From Talpa occidentalis (taxonomy: Eukaryota; Chordata; Mammalia; Eulipotyphla; Talpidae): a DNA stretch of 64,000 bases. The notes under the pieces were generated by a model. The model saw nothing but the letters and a program-made list of their open reading frames with translations. It did not search any database and was not told where the DNA came from. Position numbers and translations under genes: made by a program. Shown piece by piece: positions 36,816 through 49,601 of this stretch. The stretch spans positions 79,777,106 through 79,841,105 of the forward strand of contig NW_023601104.1 in NCBI RefSeq assembly GCF_014898055.3, given 5' to 3'. Position 1 is the first letter of the stretch. Every line of letters begins with the position of its first letter.

Positions 36816-39009
36816 GCTCTTGAAGACCCTGGGGGGGGATGACTCAGATGTCTTCATCCAAGCAGGGAAGGCCAGTGTGTTTGGTGTCGCGCCTCTGTGA
36901 TGGTACTCCTGGTACCCACAAAGGGAGGCAGGTAGCAGCAGTCGCTGCCCTGGACACTAGCCCAGAAATTCTGCAGGTCTGGCCTTTCCTCCAGCCTCAT
37001 GTGGCCACTCTGCAGAGCTGGAAATCCCCACAATATAACACACAGAGGATAGTGGTGAGAGCCCACTCCACAGGGGCTTGATCAGATGGTGACTTGGTTG
37101 ACTTACACCCATATTTCTATGTAAAAGTAATTTCTGTTCCTCTGGTTTTATCGCGGGATGTGCACAACCCAACCCGGCCTGCCCAGGCTTGAGTCCCAGG
37201 GTGCGAAAAAGCCCAGATTTGGCTGAGAAGGTGGTCATTCTCCACCACTGGCCATCTGTTTGCTCCTTTTCTGCCAAGCCTAATTGTATGATGTCAGCTG
37301 TTTGGAGCCATCAGTGCACCCCCATGCATGAAACCGTGACTGCGTTTACCTGGCTTGGCACATCACGGAGCCGAGCACAGCCAGCCTTTTCTGTGTTGGC
37401 ATCTTTAATTGAGCCATAACAACGACCGTAAATTAACAAATTATGTTCTTCTAAGCAGAGGTACAAAAGAGGGGTGATTCATGAATGTGCTGGCTGTTCC
37501 TCCATGTGCAGACGCTTGCCAGCATCCGCCCTCTTGCTGGTCCCTGACGGTATGCCTCCGAGGGCACGGGAGAGCAGGCAGGCCTTCCCAGCTGACAGAA
37601 AGCCCAATCCCCAGGCTGGACCCTGGCCTTTCCGCTGCAGGGTCTTAAGAGAGCACACAGGGAAGAGTCCACCTCCAAGTCTGGGCCAGCAGAGACTGAC
37701 CAGTTCTGCAGGGGTAGCGTGGATACAGAGTTGTCTCTCTAGCTGGACTTGAAGTCACATTTTTGAAGGGACGCAATCTTGAAATCCAAAAGGACTGAAA
37801 GTGATCTTTCTAGACTGAACCCGGTGCCTATGGCCTCGCCAGGCATTGCTTCACTTGCTTGTTTCATAGAAAAGCTAATGACCCAAGTGAGGGCCATGGA
37901 GTTCCAGGACAGCTGTGCCCTGTAGCTTGCTGCCCCTCACTTACTCATGCAGGGGCTTTGTTCCTCTCTGTGTGGCCTTGATGGCACCTGGACAAGACTT
38001 AGTGTCGCTGCTCATTAGAACACTGAAGAACTTGGTAGGGAAGCTGCTGTGTGGCGCTGTCCTTGACTTTTTGTTTAATAATGTAACATCCATTCCTCAT
38101 TGCTGTGGGCCGCGGAACAGAATCAAGCTCTCACTGCCAGTTAGTGGGCATGGCTTTTAGTATCCCACAGACTGGTGGAATTGAACTATGGCAAGGGAGT
38201 GCCATCCTAGAAACGCTGGGCAAAATATTCCTAGTGCTGGTGTGCGTAGTATAGTGAGCGTTATAAGTAACATGAAATGGGCAAACAAGAATCCTCCTAG
38301 GATTTCTGCCATATCAGCTCTTCCAAAGTGGTCATTTTGAGTCAAGATTTAGAATCATATAGTCTTGCAAGAGGTAGTTCTATTGCTTTGAATTTGAACT
38401 CTAATGACCTGAGAGGCAAAATAAAAGTGACCCATATTTTCCAACACTTTATGGAAACCAGGTAACGTCTGCATCCATCACCTAGATGTACGGCAGCCAG
38501 AGTCCATACGTTTTGCAAGCTTTTGAAGAAACTTTGTTAGATCAAGTCCTGACAACCCCAGACCATGGTGTTTCTCTGACTTTTGTGGTCCTTGTCTCTC
38601 CTGGTTGCTTTTCCTGGTTAGCAGAGTGTGTGGGGGCTGGTGATAGAAGCTTGTGGTGGACATGGCCCTAGATTTGAGTCCTACAGGTAAGGTCACCTCA
38701 GATTTCCAGCCTGTTGAGTCAGAGAGCCCTGAGCCCCTTGTCTGTCCATTGAAATGGCAAGGACATTATGAAGAGGACACCTGAACCTCCAACTACTCCC
38801 TGAGCAAAAAGGGGCTCAGGCCCAGGTCGACCAGGCCTGCTTGTCTAATAGGGCCCCTCCCTTCCAATGTAGCAGGACCTGCCCTCTGGAGCCCCTTCCC
38901 CTGGCCTCCTCCTGGTCTGGACGCCTCTGATCCCACCCCCTCAGCATCCTCACGGCACACCTAGTGACCGGCCTGCATGGGCTAAGTTGTGTTCTTTGGT
39001 GCATTTGGA

Positions 39010-39720
39010 CCTATGTGAAAGTTCTCTATAAATTATGTTTGAATAGTATATGCATGTGGGACACAGATGAAAGGTAGAAAAGATGTAGTGCAGAAGGCCC
39101 CTCCTGTCCCTGAGCCGTGGTCACCCTCCCCCAGGCAAAGCCTGCAGAGATCACAGCGCAAGGCGGACCCGTCCCGTGTCACAGCTTCGTAGCACAAATT
39201 TGTGTGCCCATCGACGATGATTTAACCCGCCCTCCCTCGATGACAGACTATTCCCAGGACTTGGCCATTACAGGCAATGCTTCAGGAAGAATCCTTACAT
39301 AGACTGTTCTATTAAGACAAACTCCTGAAAGTGGAATTGATGGATCAAAGGGTGTGCGCCTTCGTTTTGATCAGTTTCATCTCTTTGCGTGCCATAGACT
39401 TAAACTCATTTACATTCCAGTCAGCAATGTGTGAATGTCCATCTTCACACTCTTGCCAACACAACAGATTATCAAACTTCCAGATCTTTACCCATCTGGT
39501 AGGTGAAAAATGGTATTTCATAACTTCTGTCCTTTTATCTTCTTAGCTCCTCAGCTTCTTTTTGATTTGTAAGCATTTATTTTGTGTCAGAGAAATTTGC
39601 CTGGCATCTGTTATCTGAGCTATATTTTTCCATATTTATATTTTGCTTGTGGTTTTTATCTTTTTTTAAATGTCAAATAGGTTTTTTTTTTTTAATACAT
39701 ATATCAATCTCTTCTTTCTA
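39010..39720. repeat. L1M-type fragment
   Basis: Contains gtggaattgatggatcaaag, ggtgtgcgcc, catttacattccagtcagca, cttgccaacac, attatcaaacttccagatct, ctggtaggtgaaaaatggta and catttattttgtgtcagag, a well-known series in old L1 3' regions. Strand and subfamily not settled. Confidence 0.65.
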
Positions 39721-40655
39721 GCATCTGGCCCTCTCATGATCTTGGAAAGCAACTACCCATTTCTATGTTCTCTTTTCCTAAAAGTCCCAAGCACCTTTCA
39801 GTGCCACTGGTATCTACACCATCTCATGAGGAAGTCAGAAGCATTTTGTAGGAGGGGGACCCAGACCTCATCCACCAGGCACTTTTCAGTGTTACTGGGG
39901 CAGGATGCTGAGTCTCAGCACTTGATCATCATTGCACCGCGAGACCTGTCTCCCCAGGGACCAAACAGCTGCCTCTTTAGCATGCATTCCTCATTGCTGG
40001 CCACTGGACATTCAGAGTCCCTAATTCAGAGCTGAGCCAGAGCTTCTCCCAAGCTGAGTACTTCCCAGTGCCCATCTTTCATCCACCAAGTTGGGATGGC
40101 AGCTAAAAATGACTTTGCGGTAGGTGGTTAATTTCTGCTTGTTACTTACTAATAATTACAGCTTTCACTTTGGCACCTCTTACAGTCGAAACCAACAGCT
40201 ATTCTTAGATGTGCAAGATCAGATTTTCTGATTTCTGCTGGGAATTTAAAGCTATGATACTTGCAGATTCCAGGCCCTGCCCTGGCCTGCTGCTTCTCCC
40301 TTCCCCCCTCCCAACCTCCCCCAGCCACAGAGGCTGCCCCAACAGGGTGGAGGGGTGGTACTTGGCAGGGCCATCAGGATGAGGTGAAGACAGGTGGTGT
40401 GTGGGTTGCTGCAACGCCCTCCAAAGCACCTGTGGTGGGGGCGGGGCAGACCTTCCTGAGCCAGTGCCCTCTAGGTAGGTCTGCCCCACCCCTTCCCCTG
40501 CCCTTGGGGTCTGGATGGAAGATGTGCAGTGTGCAGGCAGCTCCTGTTTATCACACACTGTGCTCATGTCAGACCACTACTACGTGGACTTCTTCCATCT
40601 TTACCTGCCTGGTCGTCGTGATAGACTTAACAGTGGGTGAATGCCCCTATTTTTT

Positions 40656-40794
40656 CTTAAGATTTATTTATTTTTGTGTGCAAGATCTGGGGTGTAAGCC
40701 AGAGGTGTGGTGGGGGCGGGTGAGAGGATTCACCAGAAACAGAATGGGGAGCAGAACAAGCAGATGTACTGAAATACACTGCTGAGGGAAGCAG
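40656..40794 (-). mobile_element. tRNA-derived SINE, copy 6 (5'-truncated)
   Basis: Antisense 3' half only: taagatttatttatttttgt, gcaagatctggggtgtaagc, gagaggattcaccagaaaca, ending at actgctgagggaagcag. The tRNA-like head is absent, so this looks like a 5'-truncated insertion. A possible short duplication cctatt flanks it. It abuts a MIR. Confidence 0.8.
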
Positions 40795-40905
40795 CCTATT
40801 CACCTTGCTTTGCAGACGAGGCCTAAGACAGCTGCCAAGTCACTTGCCTGAGTCCGCATGGCTAAAAAGTGCAGAAGCCACAATTCAGTCCCATCCAGGT
40901 GGGGT
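40795..40905 (-). repeat. MIR fragment
   Basis: Antisense MIR: tttgcagacgaggcctaaga, gtcacttgcctgagtccgca, tggctaaaaagtgcagaagc. Confidence 0.6.
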
Positions 40906-41289
40906 CAGAATCCAGCCCCGGCCACAGCATGTTGAGTGCGTGTTTATGAGCCATGGGCAGAGCTGGGAGCAGAGGAGACATGCGGGCCATGCCTTCACAG
41001 TCCAGCCGCAGAGTGAAGTGAAACAGTTACGGATGCACCGAATACCCTGTGAGCTGAGTTGGGAGGGGGTTGGGGGGCAGTCAGGCCTGTGAGAACTGGT
41101 GTTGGAGGTCTCCCCCAGCAGCAGTCGGGGGCAGACTGAGCAGGGGAGGGCAGTTGGCCTGCACAAGGGTGAGAGGCATGTGGAAAAGCCTGCAGCGCCG
41201 TGGGCGCTGAGTGTTAGAGAAGCAGCCTGGCGCCTGGGGCTTACAGCCCAAAGAGAAACCCAGAAAGCAGCCCCTAGCAGCATGTTAAG

Positions 41290-41960
41290 ATCCTTTTAGA
41301 AAAGCTGTTGAAGGACTTCAAGCAAGAGAGTGGAATATCAGATGGAAGTTTTTAAAAAATCTTTTCAGCTCCTCGTGGAGACCAGACAGAAGCAAGCATG
41401 GAGCAGAAGGAATGGCCAGCGCCAAAGCCCTGGTCCAGTGGTGGTGGACAGCTGTGAAGGAAGCTCAGTGCAGGTGGAGCATAGTTGCTGATGGTGGATT
41501 TTCCAGGGGGAGCTGATAGAACTTGTTGAGGGACTAGAAGTTGGGGGGCCAAGCAAAAGGAAGAATCCCAGATGTTGAGTGGCGTCCAGAGGGCCCAGGG
41601 ATTCCATTTCCTGTGATGGGCAGCCTGGGGGAGGAGCTGGCATGTCGGGGCCAGGAGCAGTCCTGTTTGACCGGAAAGTGCCAGGAGGCCGAGCGGATGT
41701 ACATGTCAGCCAGGCCGCTGGGCACTCATTGCTGATTCAGGTCAGGAACATAAATCTGGGTGTGACGTGTGGGGAAGGCCTAGGACGAGCATGTCACTGG
41801 AGAAGAGGAAGAGCCAGCACTGAGGCCTGAGCCCCCCACATTTAAAAGTTGGGGAGAAGAAGCAATCAAAGCAAGGGAATGCAGGAGGAACCAGGAGAGG
41901 AGTGTCGTGGGGGGCTACACAGGACCCCACCTGGTACAGTCAGGCTCTGGCAGTATGGGC
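41290..41960 (+). repeat. Old LINE-like (L2-type, uncertain) sequence
   Basis: A run of phrases in order (ggtggattttccagggggag, ctgatagaacttgttgag, cctgggggaggagctggc, ccaggagcagtcctgtttga, ggaacataaatctgggtgtg, ggaaccaggagaggagtgtc) recalls a common ancient interspersed repeat. I cannot fix its family name by eye. Gene-like open frames in this interval are explained by it. Confidence 0.45.
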
Positions 41961-44229
41961 CAGGCAGGTTCTCCCAGCTCCCTGAGCCCTAGTGTTCCCT
42001 GTCCAAGGAGAACGGGGTCATAGTTGCACCAGCTAATGATGCCCAGGAAGTGCTCAGCAGGTAGCCAGCAGTAAGGCCCACTGGAAATCACTGCTGTTAA
42101 GGAGTCTGAATAGGAAACGCGCTGGGAGACCAAGCAAGGTTGAGACAAGGAGCTTGTTGGATTTGGAGTGGGGGAGTCACCCGTGAGCAGTGAAGATGGA
42201 GCCACAGGCGTGGGCTACAGGGTGATGGCAAGTGAGGACAGAGAACAGAGAGCACACAGTCCCTGCAGAGGCCGCCCTCTCTGCAGACAGGGTCGTGCAG
42301 GACAGCTGGAAAGGAATGTGGGGGTCAAAGAAGGGGGATAAAGAAGGCTGACTTCAAAGCAGGTTGATTTCTGGGAAGATAAATGATCAAGGCAAAATTG
42401 ACACTCTTGTCATCCTGAAGGGGGGGGAGAGTGTGGAGGTATTTGTCCTCCAGAAGGCAAGGGAGTAGCAGGTCCAGTACCCAGGCAGAGAGGTGCCCTC
42501 GGTGCCAGCAGGAGGGAGGCAGGTGGATGGGCATGGAGGACCATGACAGGCTTGTCAGCGTGGTGGCAAGGAGAGGTTCTGACTCTCCTGCTGCTGACTC
42601 CCTGTCCTCTCTTCGGACCGTGAAGCAGGTTAGCCAAGGGGTGGGGTAGGGGAGGGGAGCAGGCTTTAGGGGATTGAGGAGGCATGAGAAAGCTAGGCCA
42701 AGACCTGGAAGGGATAAAGTACATCACAAATGCAGCTGAGGGGGTGAGGAGCTAGTGTTGAAGTCTCACTGAGCCCCTAGGGACGGGATCTCTCCAGCCA
42801 TTTGCAAACTTGGAAATAAGCATCAGTCCTGCTGCCAAGACCCTGCGAAGGTGTCTAGCCATGTGGGGACAGGTTCTAGGCTGTGTTCATCCTGGGGCTA
42901 CAGGCCTCCCACACTCCAGGCCTGGGCCAGAGAAGTTCAGGGAAGGGTCGACTTGTGGAAACAAAATTGCTGCCTCTTTTCACTCCCCAAAGAAAGAAAG
43001 AATAAAGAGCAATCCTGGTGAGAGCTGGTAAGGATGAAGGCCTCCCCAGCCTGGTTACTAGGAGGATGACAGGATATATGTCAGGACGTGGGACCCCTTT
43101 CCTCTTGGCCTCTGGGCTGGCTTCTGCATGAAAGAGCAGATTCAGGAAGATGGGAGGGCCCACTCAGGGAGCACCCACTCCTGCCGGACGCCCTGCTCTA
43201 CCCTGGGGGTGCCTTGGCCCCCACAGGCAGTGCCACCCCAGAGCCAAGTTGGTGAGCATTGAGGAAGCAGGATTGGCAATCCCTTGACTTTTTTTGCTCA
43301 AATTATGAAAAACATTGGAAATAAAATCCCCCCACAGCTTCAGTGGTTCCCTTCAGTAACCCCAATGTTCTTACTCAACCTTAAAAGTAGAGGCCCGCTG
43401 CCTGCCCAACTCTCCTTCTATGCCCAATTCATAGTCTAGGGGTTTGGGTAAAAGGGATGCTTTTCAGGGGTGGTAGAACCTGCTAGCTTAACACCCTGCC
43501 TGCCGCAGCCTGGCCTGAAGGACTCGGGGACCTGAGCCACACAACTCCTTCCTGCATCACTCTCTGCCAGGCCACCGGTGGGAGGGGAGATCTGACAGCA
43601 CCCAACCCCAGTCCTGTCCCTGCGCGGCCTCTAACCTTGCTGCTCCTGGGTGTGAGTTTCAAAAAAGATGTCCCCCTCTGGGTAGAACAACCCCAGAGAA
43701 CAGGCTAGGCTATCTGAGGCACCTTTGGGAGAAGAGTGTCCTCAAATTCCACAGGGCCGACGGGCACACAGCCTGCCCTGCTCCGCCAGTGTCTGCACAG
43801 TGCAAGCCCGCATGGCCCTGAGCCAAGGCAGGCATGTTGGAGCCAGTTCACCTGCAGTTCACATGAAACAGGTGCTTGACAAGTGTTTGAAAAAGAAAGC
43901 ATACGTGTGTGCATGCGTGAGTGAGGAAACTGAACCTCTCTGGACTGTGGGTGCATCTCTTCAGCTTGAAGAAGAAATAATCTCAGGCTTTCACTGCATT
44001 GCTCAACCCTTTTCATATCGTGTCTTTAGTTTGGTTCAGCAAGTGATGTCAAACAGCTCTCCGTGCAGGGCAAAGTTAGGGGCATAGCACAGTGCAAAGG
44101 GGGAGCAGACTGGATCTCACCCTTGGCCCACATGCAAATCAAGTCACAGCCCTGCAAGCCTGCTGGGCTAGGGACTCCCGGGAGTGCAGGGCAGTGGAAG
44201 AAGGGGAGCATGAGGGAAGGTTCAGCCAG

Positions 44230-44480
44230 GCCATCTGGGGAACTCATGTGCCTGGTGGGGGTTGGCAGAGCAAGAATGAGGAGCAGGGAAGGCGTTTTGG
44301 GCAGAAAGAATAGCACCAGCAGGGAAGTGAAACAAGACTGTGAACAAAAAAGGGAGGATTAGGACAGGCAGCAGGGCCCTGATTTTAAATGTTGAGCAAG
44401 AACACTGGGGTTACATTCACCTGCAAGAGGGAACCACTGAAGGTTTGCAAGTGGGAGGGGGTGGGGGAAGCAGCATTTTA
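44230..44480 (+). repeat. L2-type fragment
   Basis: Contains gaaggcgttttgggcagaaa, gaatagcaccagcagggaag, gaaccactgaaggtttgcaa and gtgggagggg, in the order of L2 3' sequence. Confidence 0.55.
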
Positions 44481-47400
44481 TTTCCAACACTTTTCATGGT
44501 TTGAGCTGTGGGATGACAAGGACAAATGAAGGGACAGTCCGAGCTCAGTCTGTGCTCTCAGGATGAGGTAGAAAGTGTCCATGACCCTAAGCAGCCCTTA
44601 GCTCTGATTAGAGGCTGTCAGCTGCCAGCGGCCAGGACAGAATCTCTGTCCCTGTGACCTCACAGAGTATGACCTCAGAGCCGACCCTGCAGTGGAGCTG
44701 ACCTTGCAGAGCGTTCTGGACCTGAGCCCATCAGCTCAGAGTGAACTTCACTGCCTGCATGAGGCTGTTCCTTTGGTGCAAGCTCCGATGTCTCCTAACA
44801 AGCTCCAAGGCCCTGGGTGTGTTTGTTTTTTTAGCCTGAATTTAGCCCTTGGTGAAAGGGTCAGGGAAACTTCATTTGCTGTGGCTTCTCTGCCTCTGGC
44901 TTTCTTCCTGGCCTATGCCGTAGACATGATTATCATCCCCTGACCCTCACTCCGCATTCGTGAAGCCACAGACATTTCTTGAGCACTACTTAGTGCTGCA
45001 TTCCATGCCGAGGCGTGCAGATATGGCCACGGCTGGGGTAGCTGTTCATCGTATAGTGAGGAGAAAACTGTCGTGGGCATATTCCAGAGGATTTATCTCT
45101 TTACCTCCTGAGTTCTGAACCAACAGTAGACAGGAGGAGGAGGCAAGCGGAAATCAAGACCCCAGCCCTGTCCCTAGGGAGGCTGAATGGAGACCGGGGC
45201 CAGGCTTCGGGTCTCAGTTAAGCACCCTAACTTGTCACAGCTGGGTTGAATGCCCCCTTCTCCCCAAACCCCACCCAAAGTGCTGGCCTCCCGGTGGCCC
45301 AGGCAGAGCCCATGAGCTGCCTGCAGATGTCCAGGGGATCAGCCCTGGAGAGAGAGGGTCCCGACGGGCTATTGTGAACAAGCCCAATTCTCAACCAGAC
45401 GGCCTGGGCAGGGGGCTGAAGCAGGTGACCCCTGCTAGAAAACAAGAAGCATAGATTGGAGGGTCCCCTGGCAAAAATGACTGGTGATAGAGGTCACGCA
45501 AGGTGCTACAGGGACACAGAAGAGGAGCTGTGACCGTGGGATCTGGAATGGACATTTGTAAAACCCTCTTCCAGGAGACAGTGGTCCCCAGGAGCTCAAG
45601 CTCATAGTAAGCATCTACGTGAACACGACCTACCCCTGTCACAGAAGAGCAGCTGTGTGCGGAGGCTCCCTCTGGGGAGCCTCAGTAATCCTTTCTCTTC
45701 CTCCCCAAGCCCATCCCAAAGGATTTAGCAAAGTCAGAAATCCCACCTCTAAGGTTGCGCTCCTGGGAGAGTGGCGCTCCACCACGGGGTGTCCACGTAG
45801 GGCAGAGTAGCTGTTCCAAGCCTGGTCTCCGAAGCAGCACTGGTAAACCAGAAAGGCTGGACCCGCACCCCCAACACCCTGACCCAGTAGGCAGAGCTGC
45901 AGCTCCACAGCGAGTCGTTTACCTCCTTGCACCTGCCTGGCCTCACTCTGCATTCTTGAAGGCATGAGGCTCGATTCAGCGTTATCCTCGTCATTTTCAG
46001 CTCCCTCTGGCCTGTGGTACCCCCATCTTGTCTGATCCTCTCCTGCACCCTGGGAGAGCTGGACCACTGACCCCCCCATCCCCGTCCATTACCCCCCGCA
46101 CCCCCTCTGCCCCCATCTGATCGGTGGACGCGCCCAGAGCAGTTGACTGCCCTGCCCGCCAGGCGCAGGAACCACACCCTCCAGGTTCTCATGACACTGT
46201 GGTCGACAATCTGAGGTCCCGCGAGCCTGGGGCCCAGCCATGCCTCAGAGGCAGGTGAGGGGCCAAAGCAGGAGAGACGCTCCCTACTCCTAAGGTCTCT
46301 TTGGATAAAAGAAGCTCCACTGGGGGAAATGGTTGAAAATCACCATGTTACCTAGTGCCCGGCTCCTTCTCTCTGAGCCTCATGTGGAGGGGTCGGAAAT
46401 GGCCCAGGCCAGGCTTTCCTGCCCACCTTCTGTCTGGGACACACAGAGGCCTGGTCCTTTCTCCCCGGCATGGTTGTGACTCAGCTCTGTGTCTCCTGTT
46501 TCCGCGTCACATGAGCAGGCAATAGCAGCAGGCCTGTGGCTGCTGCTAACACCGTGGCAAGAGACTGGCAACATAGGTGGTCTCAGGGAGGACCCCACAG
46601 AACAGGGTGGTCCTCCTAAGACAGGCTCGACAGGTTGGCGTTTAGGGTTCCCTTCCACTTTGAATCTTGTTATAGATATTCTGGAAGCAGTCAGTCCCCA
46701 CTCTCCTAAGTTAGCCTTTTTCTCTAGGGATCTAGGGTATGTCTTACCCACCCACAGGCAGTTCTGAGCCCTGGGGATCTCAGAAATGTACATAAACTCA
46801 CCCCCAAAATGGAAGCAAGTCAGGAGCCAAGTGTACAGTGAGAGGAACATTCTGTACAGCTGCCCCAAGCCGGCACCATGCTCAGGTAACCTTACACCGC
46901 AGCAGGCACCCGTCCGGCTCCTGGCGAGAGCTTCCGGGGAATTGTGTTGCAGGAGACATCAGCCTGCTGCCTGTGGTTAGGACGGGGCTTCTCTCCCAGG
47001 ACACGAAGGGCTCTGCCTGGGCCCACATGGAAGGACAGATCATTGTGGTCTTCGTTTCCATAGAGCCCCTACATGCAGTGGGGGCACAGTAAGTAGGTGC
47101 CATCTAAGCTGGCTCCCTGGAGGCGGTGAGGCAGGCCAGGCCAGCATGCCACCTTTGGACTCAAGTCCCTGTATTCGAATTGCCCCTGCATTTCCATGTC
47201 TGAGAGTTGCAGGTACCTCCCCTGCAAGGCCCCTGGCCAGGGCAGGCCCATCACTTCTCTGCTCCTGCTGAGGGGGGCAGCAGACAGGCAGTGCAGGGCA
47301 GGGCCATCACTGGGGGGAATGTGATCACCAGGGAAGTGAGGGTGCTGGAGGAGAGGGGCAGCTGGGCTGACTGAGTCAGAAAGTCAGCCGCGTCCACATG

Positions 47401-47503
47401 GCCATGCCCGACTCCATGCCTGAAGCCGGAGGTGGGGAGATGGAAAGATGGATTGCAGTAGAGCTCACTATCCAGGGGCTCGTCCAGGAGCCAACATCCC
47501 CCG

Positions 47504-47535
47504 CACCAACACCACCACCACCAACAACAACAACA
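47504..47535. repeat. (CAC)n/(CAA)n compound microsatellite
   Basis: caccaacaccaccaccacc followed by aacaacaacaacat. It lies in an intronic open frame without family resemblance. Confidence 0.85.
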
Positions 47536-47824
47536 TATTTAGGGACACAGCCTCAGAGGGCTGCAGAGCCTGGGCATCCCTCTCGGCAGAGGAGGGCTGG
47601 GTCAGAGATGGCATCCAAGGAGGTAGTGATTGAGCCGGAACTTGGAGGTGCCTGGGGGCAACAGGCAGACTCCAGAATAAGCACACATGTATTGACCATG
47701 GCAGATCGGGAACACAGTGGAGCCGGAGCCCCAGGGCTCCCGCACAAAGGGGTCCATAGGCTCCCTAGAGCAGGGGAGACAACCAAGAGCCCAGGCTCCC
47801 GGCCAGGCCCAGGGACAGATCGCT

Positions 47825-47945
47825 GAGCGTCCCTGTCTTCAGTTTACTGCTCTACCGTGGGGATGGGCTAGTGGCACCTACGTTTCACTGTGCACTTAAA
47901 AGCAGAAATGAGAGCACTTCCTGGCGCAGAGCACGTGTGTGATAG
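47825..47945 (+). repeat. MIR fragment
   Basis: Sense MIR 3' half: cttcagtttactgctctacc, gtggggatgggctagtggca, gaaatgagagcacttcctgg. Confidence 0.55.
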
Positions 47946-47949
47946 TTAG

Positions 47950-48230
47950 TTCTTGTTACTTTTACCATCCACTGCCCTGTTTCCCGCTCTGTGCCATGCC
48001 CGTCCCTGGAGACACGGCGGTGACCAGCATGGGCCCTGCCAGCGTGTAGCCTGCGCTCGCGTTCCAGGCGGAAGCAGCAGAAGAGCCAATGGCGCTGAGA
48101 GGGTTGGGAGCAGCGCTTGCAAGCGGGTGGTCAGGGGAGGCCTCCCTGGAGGACAAGGGAGGTGCTGGGTAAACTCCAGGAGCTGCAGAGCAGAGCGCAC
48201 AGGCCCAAGGAAGGGGAAGTTTCAGCAGGT
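47950..48230 (+). repeat. L2-type fragment
   Basis: ctctgtgccatgcccgtccc, tggagacacggcggtgacca, gtcaggggaggcctccctgg, aaactccaggagctgcagag resemble sense L2 3' sequence. Confidence 0.5.
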
Positions 48231-49398
48231 GGGATGACGAAGGACTCCAGAGCTTTACTCCAGGAGGCTGACCTGCCACAGGGACAGAAGTTGGGAGACA
48301 GCAGTGGGGTTGCAGAGTGGCCCCCTAGAGACGACTCATGAGGTACACAGCAAAATAGCAAAACTTCTGTTTTTTCTTGTGTTCTTTTACCACTTCTATT
48401 TTTCTGTGCATTCTATTATACACATTAGTATACACGTGACTTAGAGTTGTGGGTGCAATCATCTTTGACTGTCAGGGCTGGAAGCCAGTGCTCAAGTTGG
48501 GAGCAGATGTTGAAGGGGCTGCCTGGAGGTTGGAGCAAGGGTCAGGAGCCCAGAGTCCATCACCCACCAGAGGAGGGACTTAAGTGACCAAAAAGGGAGA
48601 GAGGAGTCTCATGTCCCTGAATACTCAGCCACTGGAAGGAGGGTGTGCTGGCATCATGACCAGGCCCTCGGGAGAGAGGCCTCGTGTGTGCGTGGTGACA
48701 GACGTCGCTTGTGGGGAGACCAGAGCTGCAGAGCCTGGGGCCTCTCCTCACAGAGGTGAGAGAGTTGAGGCCTGAGGTTGCAGGGATGCCATTTCCCTGC
48801 TTTCTGCAGACATGCCTCTTGGCTTTTGAAAGGGCTTTAACAGTTTTATACCGGCTCAAGGTCTCCAGTGTGCTGCGGCTCCACAGGCCAGAGAGCATGG
48901 ACTGGTGGGGCAGCCATTTTATTTCATGCCCATAAAGTTGCAAGCCACAGCCTACAGCCCTTGTCATGCCTTTGGGTATTAAGAGCACAGGCCAGAGCCC
49001 AGAGTGCCTGTGGGGGGCTGTGTGCTTTTGGCTCTTGGATTTCTTGGGCCCTTTCTCTGTGGCAGTCAGAGCTGAAAGCAGGTGCCCAGATGCCTGATCC
49101 ACTTGGTGCCCCAAGGGTGGCCTTCGGGGGCTGGGGGCAGGGCCCCTTGGGGGTGGTGACCCTTCTGAAGCCCACAGCAGCAGTGACTGGGGTCACTATG
49201 CTACAGTGGGCATGAAGAGCTATGAGTACACCAGGCAGGGACCTGGCTGGCTCAGCCCCCGTATTCCAGCCTGGCCCCTGCCAACCCCCATGGGGGAATG
49301 TAAAATGTCCCCAACCAGAGTGGCAGCTATTCTGGGGGCCTGGGAAGGAAGTAGCAAATCATCTGCCTCTGCTCTCCCCCCTCGCCCACCGCCGCCAG

Positions 49399-49601
49399 CT
49401 GAGGTCTACATTGGCATTGGGAAGCCTGCCGAGGCCTCCGCCTGTACCCAAGAAGCTGCCAACCTCTTCCCCATGTCCCACAACGTCCTGTACATGCGTG
49501 GCCAGGTCTCCGAGCTCCGAGGAAACCTCGATGAGGCCCGGCGGTGGTATGAAGAAGCCTTATCCATCAGCCCCACCCACGTGAAGAGCATGCAGCGACT
49601 G
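49399..49601 (+). CDS. TTC7B: TTC7B exon (fourth visible in window), TPR-coding
   Basis: Coding exon of 203 bp between a pyrimidine-rich acceptor (ccaccgccgccag) and a near-perfect donor CTG|gtaagt. The first CT completes Ala; it ends on a full codon. It encodes EVYIGIGKPAEASACTQEA, ANLFPMSHNVLYMRG, then QVSELRGNLDEARRWYEEAL and SISPTHVKSMQRL. This contains helix B of the TPR begun in the previous exon (hallmark Gly, Ala, Ala, Pro) and one complete TPR (L-Y-RG...EA..WYEEAL.ISP). The block belongs to the C-terminal TPR array that, in the known complex, contributes to the scaffold surface. Differences from human as remembered: SELRGNL for AELRGSM and LSISP for LAISP. Its length is not a multiple of three. 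Confidence 0.96.

Larger units (their letters stand above)
36292..49398 (+). other. TTC7B: Intron between third and fourth visible exons
   Basis: 13107 bp, gtacat...ccgccgccag. Contains MIR pieces (36.7, 40.8, 47.8 kb), an L1M stretch (39.0-39.7 kb), a truncated SINE (40.7 kb), several L2-like fragments (41.3-42.0, 44.2-44.5, 48.0-48.2 kb) and a CAC/CAA microsatellite. Between 36.9 and 39.0 kb, 42.0 and 44.2 kb, 45 and 47.5 kb and 48.3 and 49.3 kb nothing is recognised. Confidence 0.88.

Noticed and set aside
40261..40785. 174-codon plus-strand open frame
   Set aside because: Its 3' part is translated SINE sequence (copy 6), and the rest is Pro/Ser/Gly-rich low-information sequence.
48560..49114. 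184-codon minus-strand open frame
   Set aside because: No recognisable domain, and it lies in the intron just before the TTC7B exon. It looks like a shadow frame.
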